64,000 bases of DNA from assembly GCA_038230735.1 (NCBI GenBank), contig JBBRMR010000002.1, positions 1 to 64,000 on the forward strand, in the 5' to 3' direction. Source of the stretch: Arcicella sp038230735 (GTDB lineage Bacteria; Bacteroidota; Bacteroidia; Cytophagales; Spirosomataceae). The notes beneath the pieces were generated by a model. It had not been told where the DNA came from and did no database searches. It saw only the letters and a program-made list of their open reading frames with translations. Below are positions 42,540 through 50,928 of the stretch, piece after piece (within the stretch, counting starts at the first letter, position 1; every line of letters starts with the position of its first letter). The position numbers and the translations under genes were made by a program.

Positions 42540-44774
42540 TTGACATTGGAACATCAAACATCCCTCCCCACAGTTGAAACTGCAAAAAAATTAGGGCTTC
42601 TTCCCGAAGAATTTGATAAGATTATTGAAATCTTAGGACGTACTCCCAATTTTACTGAATTATCTATTTTTTCGGTCATGTGGTCGGAACATTGCTCTTA
42701 CAAAAACTCAATCATCTGGTTGAAAACCCTTCCGAAAGACTCGCCACGAATGCTGGCAAAAGCGGGCGAAGAAAACGCTGGCGTAGTTGATTTGGGCGAT
42801 GGCTTGGGCTGTGCCTTCAAGATAGAATCACACAATCATCCATCGGCTCTTGAACCTTATCAGGGTGCAGCAACGGGCGTAGGCGGTATCAACCGTGATA
42901 TTTTCACGATGGGTGCAAGACCAATCGCTCAGTTAAATTCCTTGCGTTTTGGAAATATTAACTCTCCCAAAACCAAGTGGTTGATGAAAGGCGTAGTAAA
43001 AGGAATTGGCGATTATGGCAATGCCTTCGGAATCCCAACGGTGGGCGGTGAAGTTCAATTTGATGATTGTTACAACATCAATCCTTTAGTAAATGCTTTT
43101 TCGGCAGGGATTTTGGAGAAAGGAAAAATGGCTTCGGCAACGTCTTATGGCGTTGGGAATCCAGTATATATTGTCGGTTCGGCAACGGGCAAAGACGGTA
43201 TCGGTGGAGCAAGTTTTGCTTCGGAAGATATTACGGCAAAATCATCCGAAAAATTGCCAGCCGTTCAAGTGGGCGACCCTTTTCAAGAGAAATTGTTGTT
43301 GGAAGCATCCCTCGAAATTTTGGATTCGGGTTGTGTAATCGGTATTCAAGATATGGGTGCGGCGGGAATTATCTGTTCAACTTCCGAAATGTCTGCCAAA
43401 GGTGAACACGGAATGGAAATCGACCTCTCGAAAGTGCCAACTCGCCAGCCAAATATGAAGCCTTTTGAGATTCTATTATCAGAATCGCAAGAACGTATGT
43501 TGATTGTGGTGAAGAAAGGACAAGAAGAAGTAGCCAAGAAAATATTTGATAAATGGGATTTGAATTGTGAGCAAATTGGCGTGGTAACGGATTCAAAACG
43601 TTTAAGATTTTATCAAGATGGCGAATTAGTTGCTGATGTTCCTGCCGATGATTTGGTGTTGGGCGGAGGAGCTCCCGTTTATACTCGTGATTACCGTGAA
43701 CCCGCTTATTACCAAGAGTTTAAGAAATTTTCGATTGATTCAGTAGTCGATGTAAAAGCCGAAGAAATTGAAACAGTAGCGAAGCATTTATTAACTCATC
43801 CCAATATTTGTTCTAAAAAATGGGTATCAGAACAATACGATTCGACCATCGGAAGAGCCAATAGAAACACCAACGCTCCCGCCGATGCTGCTGTGGTGAA
43901 AGTGCATGGTTCGGATAAATCAATCGTGATTACGGTGGATTGTAATTCAAGATATGTGAACGCCGACCCCGAAGAAGGCTGTGCCATTGCCGTTGCCGAA
44001 GCCGCCCGTAACATCGTGTGTGCAGGAGGCGAACCCGTGGCGATTACCAACTGTTTGAACTTTGGAAATCCTTACGTTCCAGAGGTTTACTGGCAATTTG
44101 TGGGAGCAATCAAGGGTATGAAAAAAAGTTGTGAAGTCTTCGGAACACCCGTAACGGGCGGAAACGTGAGTTTTTATAACCAATCATCAGACGAAGGTCC
44201 CGTGTTTCCAACACCAACCATCGGAATGTTGGGCATCATGGAAAAACCAGACAATATGATGACGCTTGATTTTAAAAATGAAGGCGATTTGATTTACATG
44301 ATTGGCGATTCAAAAAACGATATTGCTTCCTCGGAATATTTGTATTCATACCGAAAAATCAAAGCATCACCATCGCCAGCATTTGACTTGCAGGAAGAAA
44401 AATTTTTGCAAGAGACTGTTGCTCAATTGATTACGAGTAAAGTTATTGAATCTGCCCACGATCTTTCAGACGGTGGTTTGTTCATCACTTTGGCAGAATC
44501 TGCGATGCCCCGTCAATTAGGATTTTCTATCAAAACGGATGCAACTTTTCGTAAAGATGCCTTCTTGTTTGGCGAAGCTCAGAGCCGTGTATTGGTATCA
44601 ATTTCACCCGCAAAACAAGCGGTATTTGAGGCAGTTATCAGTAATTTAGCCAGCAAAGCAAATTTCTTAGGAAAAGTTACCAAAGAAAATTTCGTGATTG
44701 ATTCTGATACGATTATATCCTGTGCAACGGCTATTGATTTGTTTGAGAAGACTTTGCCTGCGTATATGGCGTAG
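42540..44774 (+). CDS. purL: Phosphoribosylformylglycinamidine synthase PurL
   Basis: A 744-residue small-type PurL, which uses ammonia from a separate PurQ subunit for the fourth step of purine synthesis. It has SVMWSEHCSYKNS, FKIESHNHPSALEPYQGAATGVGG, the RPIAQLNSLRFG segment, GGASFASEDIT and the second-half AVAEAARNIVCAGGEPVAITNCLNFGNP. The start is TTG at 42540 giving MTLEHQTSLPTVETAKKLGL, because no ATG precedes the conserved region. The TTG lies directly after the palindromic repeat array. A hairpin terminator follows. Confidence 0.95.
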   Translation: MTLEHQTSLPTVETAKKLGLLPEEFDKIIEILGRTPNFTELSIFSVMWSEHCSYKNSIIWLKTLPKDSPRMLAKAGEENAGVVDLGDGLGCAFKIESHNHPSALEPYQGAATGVGGINRDIFTMGARPIAQLNSLRFGNINSPKTKWLMKGVVKGIGDYGNAFGIPTVGGEVQFDDCYNINPLVNAFSAGILEKGKMASATSYGVGNPVYIVGSATGKDGIGGASFASEDITAKSSEKLPAVQVGDPFQEKLLLEASLEILDSGCVIGIQDMGAAGIICSTSEMSAKGEHGMEIDLSKVPTRQPNMKPFEILLSESQERMLIVVKKGQEEVAKKIFDKWDLNCEQIGVVTDSKRLRFYQDGELVADVPADDLVLGGGAPVYTRDYREPAYYQEFKKFSIDSVVDVKAEEIETVAKHLLTHPNICSKKWVSEQYDSTIGRANRNTNAPADAAVVKVHGSDKSIVITVDCNSRYVNADPEEGCAIAVAEAARNIVCAGGEPVAITNCLNFGNPYVPEVYWQFVGAIKGMKKSCEVFGTPVTGGNVSFYNQSSDEGPVFPTPTIGMLGIMEKPDNMMTLDFKNEGDLIYMIGDSKNDIASSEYLYSYRKIKASPSPAFDLQEEKFLQETVAQLITSKVIESAHDLSDGGLFITLAESAMPRQLGFSIKTDATFRKDAFLFGEAQSRVLVSISPAKQAVFEAVISNLASKANFLGKVTKENFVIDSDTIISCATAIDLFEKTLPAYMA

Positions 44775-44790
44775 GATTTAGATACGAATA

Positions 44791-44833
44791 AAAAAAATGA
44801 GCCAAATAAATTAGTTATTCGGCTCATTTTTTT
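44791..44833 (+). terminator. Terminator of purL
   Basis: AAATGAGCC pairs with GGCTCATTT, then a T7 run. Confidence 0.85.
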
Positions 44834-44835
44834 GT

Positions 44836-44870
44836 TATATTTGAGCCGAATAGATAAAATAATCGGCTCA
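44836..44870 (+). promoter_or_regulatory. fic promoter with overlapping inverted-repeat operator
   Basis: TATATTTG (44836-44843) matches the Bacteroidota -7 consensus. TGAGCCGA (44842-44849) and TCGGCTCA (44863-44870) form a perfect inverted repeat spanning the -7 box to the first base of the start codon. This is a good autorepression layout for the HTH of the Fic protein. Confidence 0.5.
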
Positions 44871-45979
44871 TGATATATAATTGGCAACAAAAAGATTGGA
44901 CAAATTTTCAATATGACTCCCAATATTTTGAGGAAATGGCTATTGAATTTATAGAAATAGCAGGGCAAAGTTTTGGCTATTTAAAGAGCCTTTCAGAGGT
45001 AAACCAAGAACAATCCATTATTACGATTTTAGTAAAAGAAGCGATAAAAACCTCTGAAATTGAGGGAGAATTCATTAGTCGAGCGGATATAATTTCGTCT
45101 ATCAAAAGAAATTTAGGCTATAAAACTCCTAATGTTCGAGATAAGCGTTCGGAAGGAATTGCCACTTTATTAGTAAAATCAAGAGAAAAATTCAATGAAA
45201 AATTATCAGAAAATGTGCTTTTTAATTGGCATAAATTATTGATGCAAGGTAATAATATTCTTGAAATTGGACAATGGCGAACACACTCCGAACCTATGCA
45301 AGTAACTTCGGGAGCAATGGGCAAAGAAAAAGTGCATTTTGAAGCTCCGCCATCTGAACAAGTACTTTCAGAAATGGAAACGTTTTTCGATTGGTTTAAT
45401 GAATCTATGTTTGAGGGAAAAAATCCGATAAATAATCCATTAATTCGTTCGGCAATAGCTCATTTATATTTTGAAAGCATCCATCCTTTTGAAGACGGAA
45501 ATGGGCGTGTAGGGCGAGTCATTGCAGAAAAAGCCTTAGCCCAAAATATTAAAAGACCAATTTTAATGAGCCTTTCCACCGCCATTGAAAGTAATAAAAG
45601 GGCGTATTATGAAGCCCTCGAAAAAGCTCAACGTTCAAACGAAATCAATGATTGGATTGACTATTTTGGAAAAACTATCTTGGAAGCACAAAAAGATTTC
45701 ATAAAAACCATCGAATTTTTACTCAAAAAAACGGCTTTTTATGACCACAGTAAAATTTTTCTGAACGATGCTCAATTAAAAGTCATCAATATAATGTTGG
45801 AGGAAGGCATGGAAGGATTTAAAGGAGGTTTGAGTGCCAGAAAATATCAGGCAATTAGTCAAGTTTCAAAAGCAACGGCAACTCGACATTTGCATGATTT
45901 ATTGGAAAGAGGATTTTTGACCTCACTGGGAGGTGGAAGAAGTACAAATTATCAAGTAAATTTGGATTTTAGGAGCTGA
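44870..45979 (+). CDS. Class II Fic-domain AMP transferase with HTH
   Basis: A 369-residue Fic protein that would transfer AMP (or another NMP) to target proteins. The catalytic motif HPFEDGNGRVGR is at 205-216. The N-terminal inhibitory helix carries TSEIEG (61-66), fitting the (S/T)xxxE(G/N) rule for self-inhibited class II Fic proteins. The flap GAMGKEKVHFEAPP is intact. The C-terminal region (KYQAISQVSKATATRHLHDLLERGFL) is a winged-helix DNA-binding domain, so it may regulate its own operon through the inverted repeat at the promoter. It stands alone. Confidence 0.92.
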   Translation: MIYNWQQKDWTNFQYDSQYFEEMAIEFIEIAGQSFGYLKSLSEVNQEQSIITILVKEAIKTSEIEGEFISRADIISSIKRNLGYKTPNVRDKRSEGIATLLVKSREKFNEKLSENVLFNWHKLLMQGNNILEIGQWRTHSEPMQVTSGAMGKEKVHFEAPPSEQVLSEMETFFDWFNESMFEGKNPINNPLIRSAIAHLYFESIHPFEDGNGRVGRVIAEKALAQNIKRPILMSLSTAIESNKRAYYEALEKAQRSNEINDWIDYFGKTILEAQKDFIKTIEFLLKKTAFYDHSKIFLNDAQLKVINIMLEEGMEGFKGGLSARKYQAISQVSKATATRHLHDLLERGFLTSLGGGRSTNYQVNLDFRS

Positions 45980-46034
45980 TTTTAGAAAATTGAGATTAGA
46001 AATTAATGATAAAATCTAATCCCAATTAATGAAT

Positions 46035-46220
46035 TCAATCCATCAATTTATGTTTTTGATTATAAGCCACTGCAAAAATGATAGCTTCAGAAATGATACC
46101 TACGATAGCCGTAAATGTATCGCCTAACCAGAGCAATAAAAGGGCGAAAACGCAAAACAAAATAATAAGTTGTGCCGTTGAAAGGTCGTTAGATTCGTTT
46201 TGTGAATGATTATCTGACAT
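46035..46220 (-). CDS. Small membrane protein, unknown
   Basis: 61 residues. The first 17 are polar (MSDNHSQNESNDLSTAQ), then comes one long hydrophobic stretch (LIILFCVFALLLLWLGDTFTAIVGIISEAIIFAVAY), possibly two short helices, and a short basic end. It is oriented divergently from the DUF922 gene with 38 bases between starts. I do not recognise it. Confidence 0.6.
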   Translation of the reverse strand: MSDNHSQNESNDLSTAQLIILFCVFALLLLWLGDTFTAIVGIISEAIIFAVAYNQKHKLMD

Positions 46221-46258
46221 GGTAAATTTGCATTTGAGTATGAAATATGTTCCAAGAT

Positions 46259-47347
46259 ATGAAAAAATATAAATTTTGCAAGTTTTTTTACCTACTTTTT
46301 TTCGTTTTCCCTTCCTTAACATTTGCACAATATTCGGATAAGTGGATTTCGTTGAAATATGAAACGGTCAGACATAAACCTAATCATTTTTATTTTTTGA
46401 AAGTGCAAGATGAACGAAAAGATGGCAGTAAAATGGGTGTAATTTATGGTGAAAATCAAACTATAAAATACTTGAAATTGAGCGGAGGAATGGTGAAATC
46501 TTTACAAAATTATTCTTCAAAATCGTTCGTAAAATATGAAAAGGATTACCCTATTATATTCAAAATCAGAGATTTATCAATTGATGAAACATTAATAAAT
46601 TCCAAAATTACGGGCAAATGTAGAATCAAGGTTTCTTATAGTTTTCAACGTGATAATACGGAAATTGAACTTACTGATTTTCAGACTTCTATCACTTACA
46701 ATCGTACATCAGGAGACTATAATAATTATGAAACGTTAATGAGTAAAGTCATCGAAAAATCTGTTGTTTACTTTGATGAATGGATGGGCGAAAATTATGA
46801 TAAGAATCCAAAATTAATTAGGTCATTGAAAGTCCTTTTTCGTGATGATTATGAGATAAATTCACCCGAAAAAGGAGACACTATTTTCTGGTCGCCAAAT
46901 CGTAAAATGACTTGGTCGGATTTTGCGGGAACTATGCCCAAATCCAGCAAATATTCAGCCCAAATTTTTAATAATTTTGAATATTTTGCTCCCTTAAAAC
47001 TGACGGATGGTGAACTTTCTATCGATCTCCAAATGAAAGTATATATGTTAAAAAGTGGCTCTTGGACATCCTCAACGGCACTTTCTGATTACAGCATAGC
47101 CCATGAGCAATTGCATTTTGACATTGCGAAAATTACGGTAGAACGTTTTAAGCAAAAGGCAAAACAAATTCTGACCGTTGATAATTATGATAGTGAATTA
47201 CAGCTACTTTTTATCGAAATGTACCGTGAAATGAACCGTTTACAAAAGGAATATGACGATGAAAGTAATCATAGCATCAATGTGGGTGGACAAGAGAAAT
47301 GGCGATCTCAAATTTCGGAAGAATTGAGAAATTATGGCGTGCGGTAA
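46259..47347 (+). CDS. DUF922-type secreted putative Zn protease
   Basis: A 362-residue exported protein. The signal peptide is MKKYKFCKFFYLLFFVFPSLTFAQ. The C-terminal half carries the DUF922 signature HEQLHFDI (His282-His286 in this numbering), which is the zinc-binding HExxH-like motif expected of this family, and the preceding ...WTSSTALSDYSIAHEQ. The N-terminal half (about 25-205) is a beta-rich domain of unknown role. Peptidase activity is inferred from the motif only. An in-frame ATG at 46247 is possible. Confidence 0.75.
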   Translation: MKKYKFCKFFYLLFFVFPSLTFAQYSDKWISLKYETVRHKPNHFYFLKVQDERKDGSKMGVIYGENQTIKYLKLSGGMVKSLQNYSSKSFVKYEKDYPIIFKIRDLSIDETLINSKITGKCRIKVSYSFQRDNTEIELTDFQTSITYNRTSGDYNNYETLMSKVIEKSVVYFDEWMGENYDKNPKLIRSLKVLFRDDYEINSPEKGDTIFWSPNRKMTWSDFAGTMPKSSKYSAQIFNNFEYFAPLKLTDGELSIDLQMKVYMLKSGSWTSSTALSDYSIAHEQLHFDIAKITVERFKQKAKQILTVDNYDSELQLLFIEMYREMNRLQKEYDDESNHSINVGGQEKWRSQISEELRNYGVR

Positions 47348-47353
47348 ATTTTG

Positions 47354-47361
47354 TATATTTG
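47354..47361 (+). promoter_or_regulatory. Candidate -7 box of the TrmH-type gene
   Basis: TATATTTG matches TAnnTTTG and lies 22 bases before the TTG start. The -33 element is not clear. Confidence 0.35.
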
Positions 47362-47382
47362 TAAAAAACTGTTAATAATATT

Positions 47383-47913
47383 TTGAAAAAATTATCAATG
47401 GACGAACTGAATCGTCTCTCAGTGGAAGAGTTTAAGGAGTCGGATAAATTTCCGTATATTTTGATTTTAGACGACATCAGAAGCATGAATAATATTGGTT
47501 CGGTTTTCAGAACTGCCGATGCTTTTAAGGTGGAAAAAATTTATTTATGTGGCATCACTGCAACGCCTCCGCACCGTGAAATTCAGAAAACTGCTTTGGG
47601 TGCTGATGAAACCATAGCCTGGGAATACGTGCAAGATGTGCTTACGCTCGTAAAAGATTTACAAAAAAATAACTACAAAGTTGCCGCTGTTGAGCAAGTA
47701 GAAAAGAGTATTTCATTGTTAGATTTTCAACCACAGAAAGGCAAAAAATATGCTTTTGTCTTCGGTAATGAGGTTTTTGGCGTAAATCAAGCGGTGGTTG
47801 AACAAGCTGATTTTTGTTTAGAAATTCCCCAGTATGGTACTAAACATTCTTTGAATATTTCGGTAACGGCGGGAGTGGTGGCATGGGATTTTATCAGTAA
47901 ATTGAAAACTTAA
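47383..47913 (+). CDS. TrmH/SpoU-family RNA methyltransferase
   Basis: A 176-residue SPOUT methyltransferase. Motif 1 is ILDDIRSMNNIGSVFRTADAF, motif 2 is FVFGNEVFGVNQAVVE and motif 3 is EIPQYGTKHSLNISVTAGVVAWDF. These form the knotted SAM-binding site and the RNA-binding region used for 2'-O-methylation of tRNA or rRNA; the target nucleotide is not predictable. The TTG start gives MKKLSMDELNRLS, matching the family N-terminus; an ATG at 47398 is the alternative. Confidence 0.92.
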   Translation: MKKLSMDELNRLSVEEFKESDKFPYILILDDIRSMNNIGSVFRTADAFKVEKIYLCGITATPPHREIQKTALGADETIAWEYVQDVLTLVKDLQKNNYKVAAVEQVEKSISLLDFQPQKGKKYAFVFGNEVFGVNQAVVEQADFCLEIPQYGTKHSLNISVTAGVVAWDFISKLKT

Positions 47914-47996
47914 TACGAAATATTTTTTTTGCTTAAACCTTATTGATACATTCGTAACAATAAATTAATATTCTCTTAACGTAAATAAATACAAAA

Positions 47997-48431
47997 ATGA
48001 AATCAGAAAATAAAAGCCTTGTCAACGACCTATCGGCAGCTATATTGGGCAAATTACACGGACTAAACGCAAAAAGTGCTAAAAAATTAGTGAAAGAAGT
48101 TGATGACGCTGCCAGAGACATTGTCAAGATGTTTGCGAAATTGAAAAAAGAGGAAGAGAAAGAAGTTGAAAAAGATGCCATTAAAGCCACTAAAAAAGCG
48201 GTATCGAAGGCAAATAAAATAGTAAAAGCGAAAGAAAAAGCCGCTAAAAAAGCTGAAATGGCTTCTAAGATTGCCATCGTTACGGATGACAGTTCGCCAA
48301 TGGCAATACCTAAACCAAGACCCGCCGCAGCCGCTAAAAAAGTCCCTGCGAAAAAGCCAGTAGCGAAAAAAGTCCCTGCGAAAAAGTCAGCAACAACACC
48401 AAGCGTTGAGTCAGCAAGTTTTAATGACTAA
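47997..48431 (+). CDS. Histone H1-like Lys/Ala-rich protein
   Basis: A 144-residue basic protein. Residues 1-75 form an amphipathic helical part (LVKEVDDAARDIVKMFAKLKKEEEKEVEKD). The tail (about 100-135) contains repeats of AAKKVPAKKPVAKKVPAKK type, like eukaryotic H1 tails and bacterial H1-like proteins, so DNA compaction is a plausible role. The tail repeat is visible in the DNA as a 30-base near-duplication (GCGAAAAAAGTCCCTGCGAAA type). The exact family is uncertain. Confidence 0.7.
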   Translation: MKSENKSLVNDLSAAILGKLHGLNAKSAKKLVKEVDDAARDIVKMFAKLKKEEEKEVEKDAIKATKKAVSKANKIVKAKEKAAKKAEMASKIAIVTDDSSPMAIPKPRPAAAAKKVPAKKPVAKKVPAKKSATTPSVESASFND

Positions 48432-48455
48432 GATTTTACCGATTATCACATAAAA

Positions 48456-48502
48456 AGCGAGTTTGTCAAAAATGAAAATCATTTATGGCAAACTCGCTTT
48501 CT
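48456..48502 (+). terminator. Terminator after the H1-like gene
   Basis: AAAGCGAGTTTG (48456-48467) pairs with CAAACTCGCTTT (48491-48502). Confidence 0.9.
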
Positions 48503-48573
48503 TTTGTAACACGGATGGCTAAACGATTCGACTGCCAGTCCGTTGTAACAAAGAAAACCCAAACGTATATTCT

Positions 48574-49497
48574 ATGTCAAACATTTTAGAAGCTCAACAC
48601 GTTGTTAAGCGATATGCTGAACATACCGCTTTAAATGATGTCAGTATTGAAGTTCCGCAAGGCTCAATTTTTGGATTATTAGGTCCAAACGGTGCGGGTA
48701 AAACTTCACTAATCAGAATTATTAATCAAATCACCGCCCCCGATGAAGGACAAATTATTTTGAATGGAGAAAGACTACAACCTAAACACATCGAAGATAT
48801 CGGTTATTTGCCCGAGGAACGTGGATTGTATAAAAAAATGAAAGTTGGCGAACAACTTTTATATCTTGCCCAACTAAAAGGGATGAAAAAAGTGGATGCT
48901 TTGGAAAAGCTCAAAATGTGGTTTATCAAATTTGACATTAAAGACTGGTGGGATAAAAATGTGGAAGACCTCTCGAAAGGGATGCAGCAAAAAACGCAAT
49001 TTATCGCTACCATCGTGCATGAACCCAAACTGATAATTTTGGATGAACCATTTTCTGGCTTCGATCCCATCAATGCCAATTTGCTGAAAGATGAAATCTT
49101 GGAACTGAAACAACGTGGCACAACCATCATCTTCTCGACCCACCGAATGGAATCCGTTGAGGAATTGTGTGATAACATTGCCTTGATAAATAAATCAAAA
49201 GTAGTGTTGCACGGAGAGAAAAAAGAGGTAAAAAATCGTTTCAAAGATAATTCTTATTCCGTTGAATATACGGGTAATTTACATAATGAAAACGGACATT
49301 TTGAGTTGATAAATACGCAAATTTTAGAGGATGGTATTATGAAATCAACTATTAAAAATATTCAAAATGTGCCTGTAAATCAATTAGTTAGCCAATTAAT
49401 GAACCAAATAGAACTAAAATCTTTTAACGAAAACATTCCTTCTTTCAACGAAATTTTTATCAAAGTTGTGGGTGGAGAAGGGAATGATTTGTTGTAA
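48574..49497 (+). CDS. NatA-like ABC transporter ATPase
   Basis: A 307-residue ATP-binding protein. Walker A GPNGAGKTS (about 36-44), the signature LSKGMQQK, Walker B KLIILDEPF and the switch STHRME are all normal. The C-terminal extension is that of NatA/YhaQ-type exporters, which extrude sodium or other solutes. The permease follows 12 bases later. It contrasts with the degenerate ATPase at 7.8 kb. Confidence 0.92.
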   Translation: MSNILEAQHVVKRYAEHTALNDVSIEVPQGSIFGLLGPNGAGKTSLIRIINQITAPDEGQIILNGERLQPKHIEDIGYLPEERGLYKKMKVGEQLLYLAQLKGMKKVDALEKLKMWFIKFDIKDWWDKNVEDLSKGMQQKTQFIATIVHEPKLIILDEPFSGFDPINANLLKDEILELKQRGTTIIFSTHRMESVEELCDNIALINKSKVVLHGEKKEVKNRFKDNSYSVEYTGNLHNENGHFELINTQILEDGIMKSTIKNIQNVPVNQLVSQLMNQIELKSFNENIPSFNEIFIKVVGGEGNDLL

Positions 49498-49509
49498 AAA
49501 CAAAAAACC

Positions 49510-50835
49510 ATGAACAAAATACTACTTATCATACAGCGAGAATATACGACTCGTGTACGCAAAAAATCGTTTTGGATTGCCTCATTACTCGTGCCATTTT
49601 TGATTGCGGGCGTTTATGCCATTCCGATTTATTTGGCTTTGAGTTCCAATGATACCAAGAATATTGACGTTGTCGATGAAAGCGGTTTATTCAAAGGAAA
49701 AATAAAATCTGATGAAGAATTAACGTATCGTTTTATTGATAAATCTTTTGAAAAAGCAAAAACTGACCTTTACATCAGTGATGCCGATATTTTAGTAAAT
49801 ATTCAGAAAGACATTCTCCAAAATCCGAATGGCGTAAAAATTGTTAGTAAAAAAAGTGTTGGCATTGGCACTCAGTTCGATATTGAAGGAAAAATCCAGA
49901 ATGAACTACGGAATATCAAATTCCAAAATGCTAATATTGACTTAAAGGTTTTGGAAGAAAATAAAGTAAAAGTAAATGCCGAAACTTTCACGATTCAAGA
50001 AGATGGAAAAGAACAAAGTAATAGTTCAACGGGAGCCATGATTTTGGCGGGTGTTTTCGGAATTATCCTTTATATGTCGGTGCTACTTTACGGTTCGCAG
50101 GTAATGAATGGCGTAATTGAAGAGAAAAGTAACCGTATAATTGAAGTGATGATTTCATCGGTTCGTCCTTTTCAATTGATGATTGGTAAGATTGTGGGCG
50201 TTGGATTGGTTGGGCTTACGCAGTTTATGCTTTGGGGCATTTTGACGTTTGCAACTTCCAGTGCCACAACGGCAGTAATGTCTGGCAAGATTGAAGAGAA
50301 AGTAAAAACGATGCAAAGTAAAGGAGCTAATAGTCTGGATATCAAGAAGATGAAAGACGAATTCAAAAGTAAAAATCCTCTTAATAATATCTCTCAAACA
50401 GTTGAAAATGTTTCATTAGCCAAAATGATAATTTGTTTTTTACTGTTTTATATCGGGGGATATTTGTTATACAGTTCCCTCTTTGCCGCCATTGGTTCAG
50501 CCGTTGAAAACTCTACGGAAGCACAACAATTTATGTTTCCCGTAACAATTCCCATTATTATTTCCTTCATGTTAGGGCAATATATTATCCAACAGCCTGA
50601 TAGCCCAGTAGCATTTTGGGCTTCGATGTTCCCTCTGACTTCGCCCATAAATATGATGGTTCGTTTGCCTTTTGGGGTACCAAATTGGGAAATTGCTTTG
50701 TCATTTACTATCTTAGTTTTGGGCTTCTTGGGTGCTTCGTGGTTTGCGGGAAAGGTGTATCGAGTAGGTATTTTAATGTACGGTAAAAAACCAACTTGGA
50801 GAGAAATTTCTAAATGGGTATTTTATAAAGGATAG
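49510..50835 (+). CDS. NatB-like ABC transporter permease
   Basis: A 441-residue membrane protein. One N-terminal helix (about 20-40) precedes a large exoplasmic domain, then five C-terminal helices (about 180-430), the layout of ABC2-type NatB permeases (FGIILYMSVLLYGSQVMNGVIEEKSNRIIEVM... is the family signature region). It pairs with the preceding ATPase. The substrate is not determinable from sequence. Confidence 0.9.
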   Translation: MNKILLIIQREYTTRVRKKSFWIASLLVPFLIAGVYAIPIYLALSSNDTKNIDVVDESGLFKGKIKSDEELTYRFIDKSFEKAKTDLYISDADILVNIQKDILQNPNGVKIVSKKSVGIGTQFDIEGKIQNELRNIKFQNANIDLKVLEENKVKVNAETFTIQEDGKEQSNSSTGAMILAGVFGIILYMSVLLYGSQVMNGVIEEKSNRIIEVMISSVRPFQLMIGKIVGVGLVGLTQFMLWGILTFATSSATTAVMSGKIEEKVKTMQSKGANSLDIKKMKDEFKSKNPLNNISQTVENVSLAKMIICFLLFYIGGYLLYSSLFAAIGSAVENSTEAQQFMFPVTIPIIISFMLGQYIIQQPDSPVAFWASMFPLTSPINMMVRLPFGVPNWEIALSFTILVLGFLGASWFAGKVYRVGILMYGKKPTWREISKWVFYKG

Positions 50836-50849
50836 CTTTTTGGGAAAAA

Positions 50850-50925
50850 GGAGTGAAGGAGGAAGTGAGACAGGATTTGAGAAATATTATTTTCCTCTAT
50901 ATCCTGTGACCCTTCCTTCCTTCTA
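50850..50925. terminator. Purine-rich imperfect inverted repeat between NatB and leuS
   Basis: GAAGGAGGAAGTGAGACAGGAT and its imperfect complement ATCCTGTGACCCTTCC flank an AT-rich loop. The convergent arrangement matches those at 3.34 and 25.29 kb. Confidence 0.6.
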
Positions 50926-50928
50926 TTT

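Noticed and set aside
42430..42540. Possible CRISPR-like array
   Set aside because: The repeated words are short, of variable spacing and alternately inverted, with no unique equal-length spacers and no cas genes.
42317..42577. Open frame of 86 codons between the LuxR-type gene and purL
   Set aside because: It is made almost wholly of the 'gttcaccg' repeats and overlaps the purL start; repeats keep several frames open by chance.
48804..49244. Minus-strand frames opposite the NatA-like gene
   Set aside because: They overlap a gene with all ABC motifs and show Ser/Phe-rich shadow composition.
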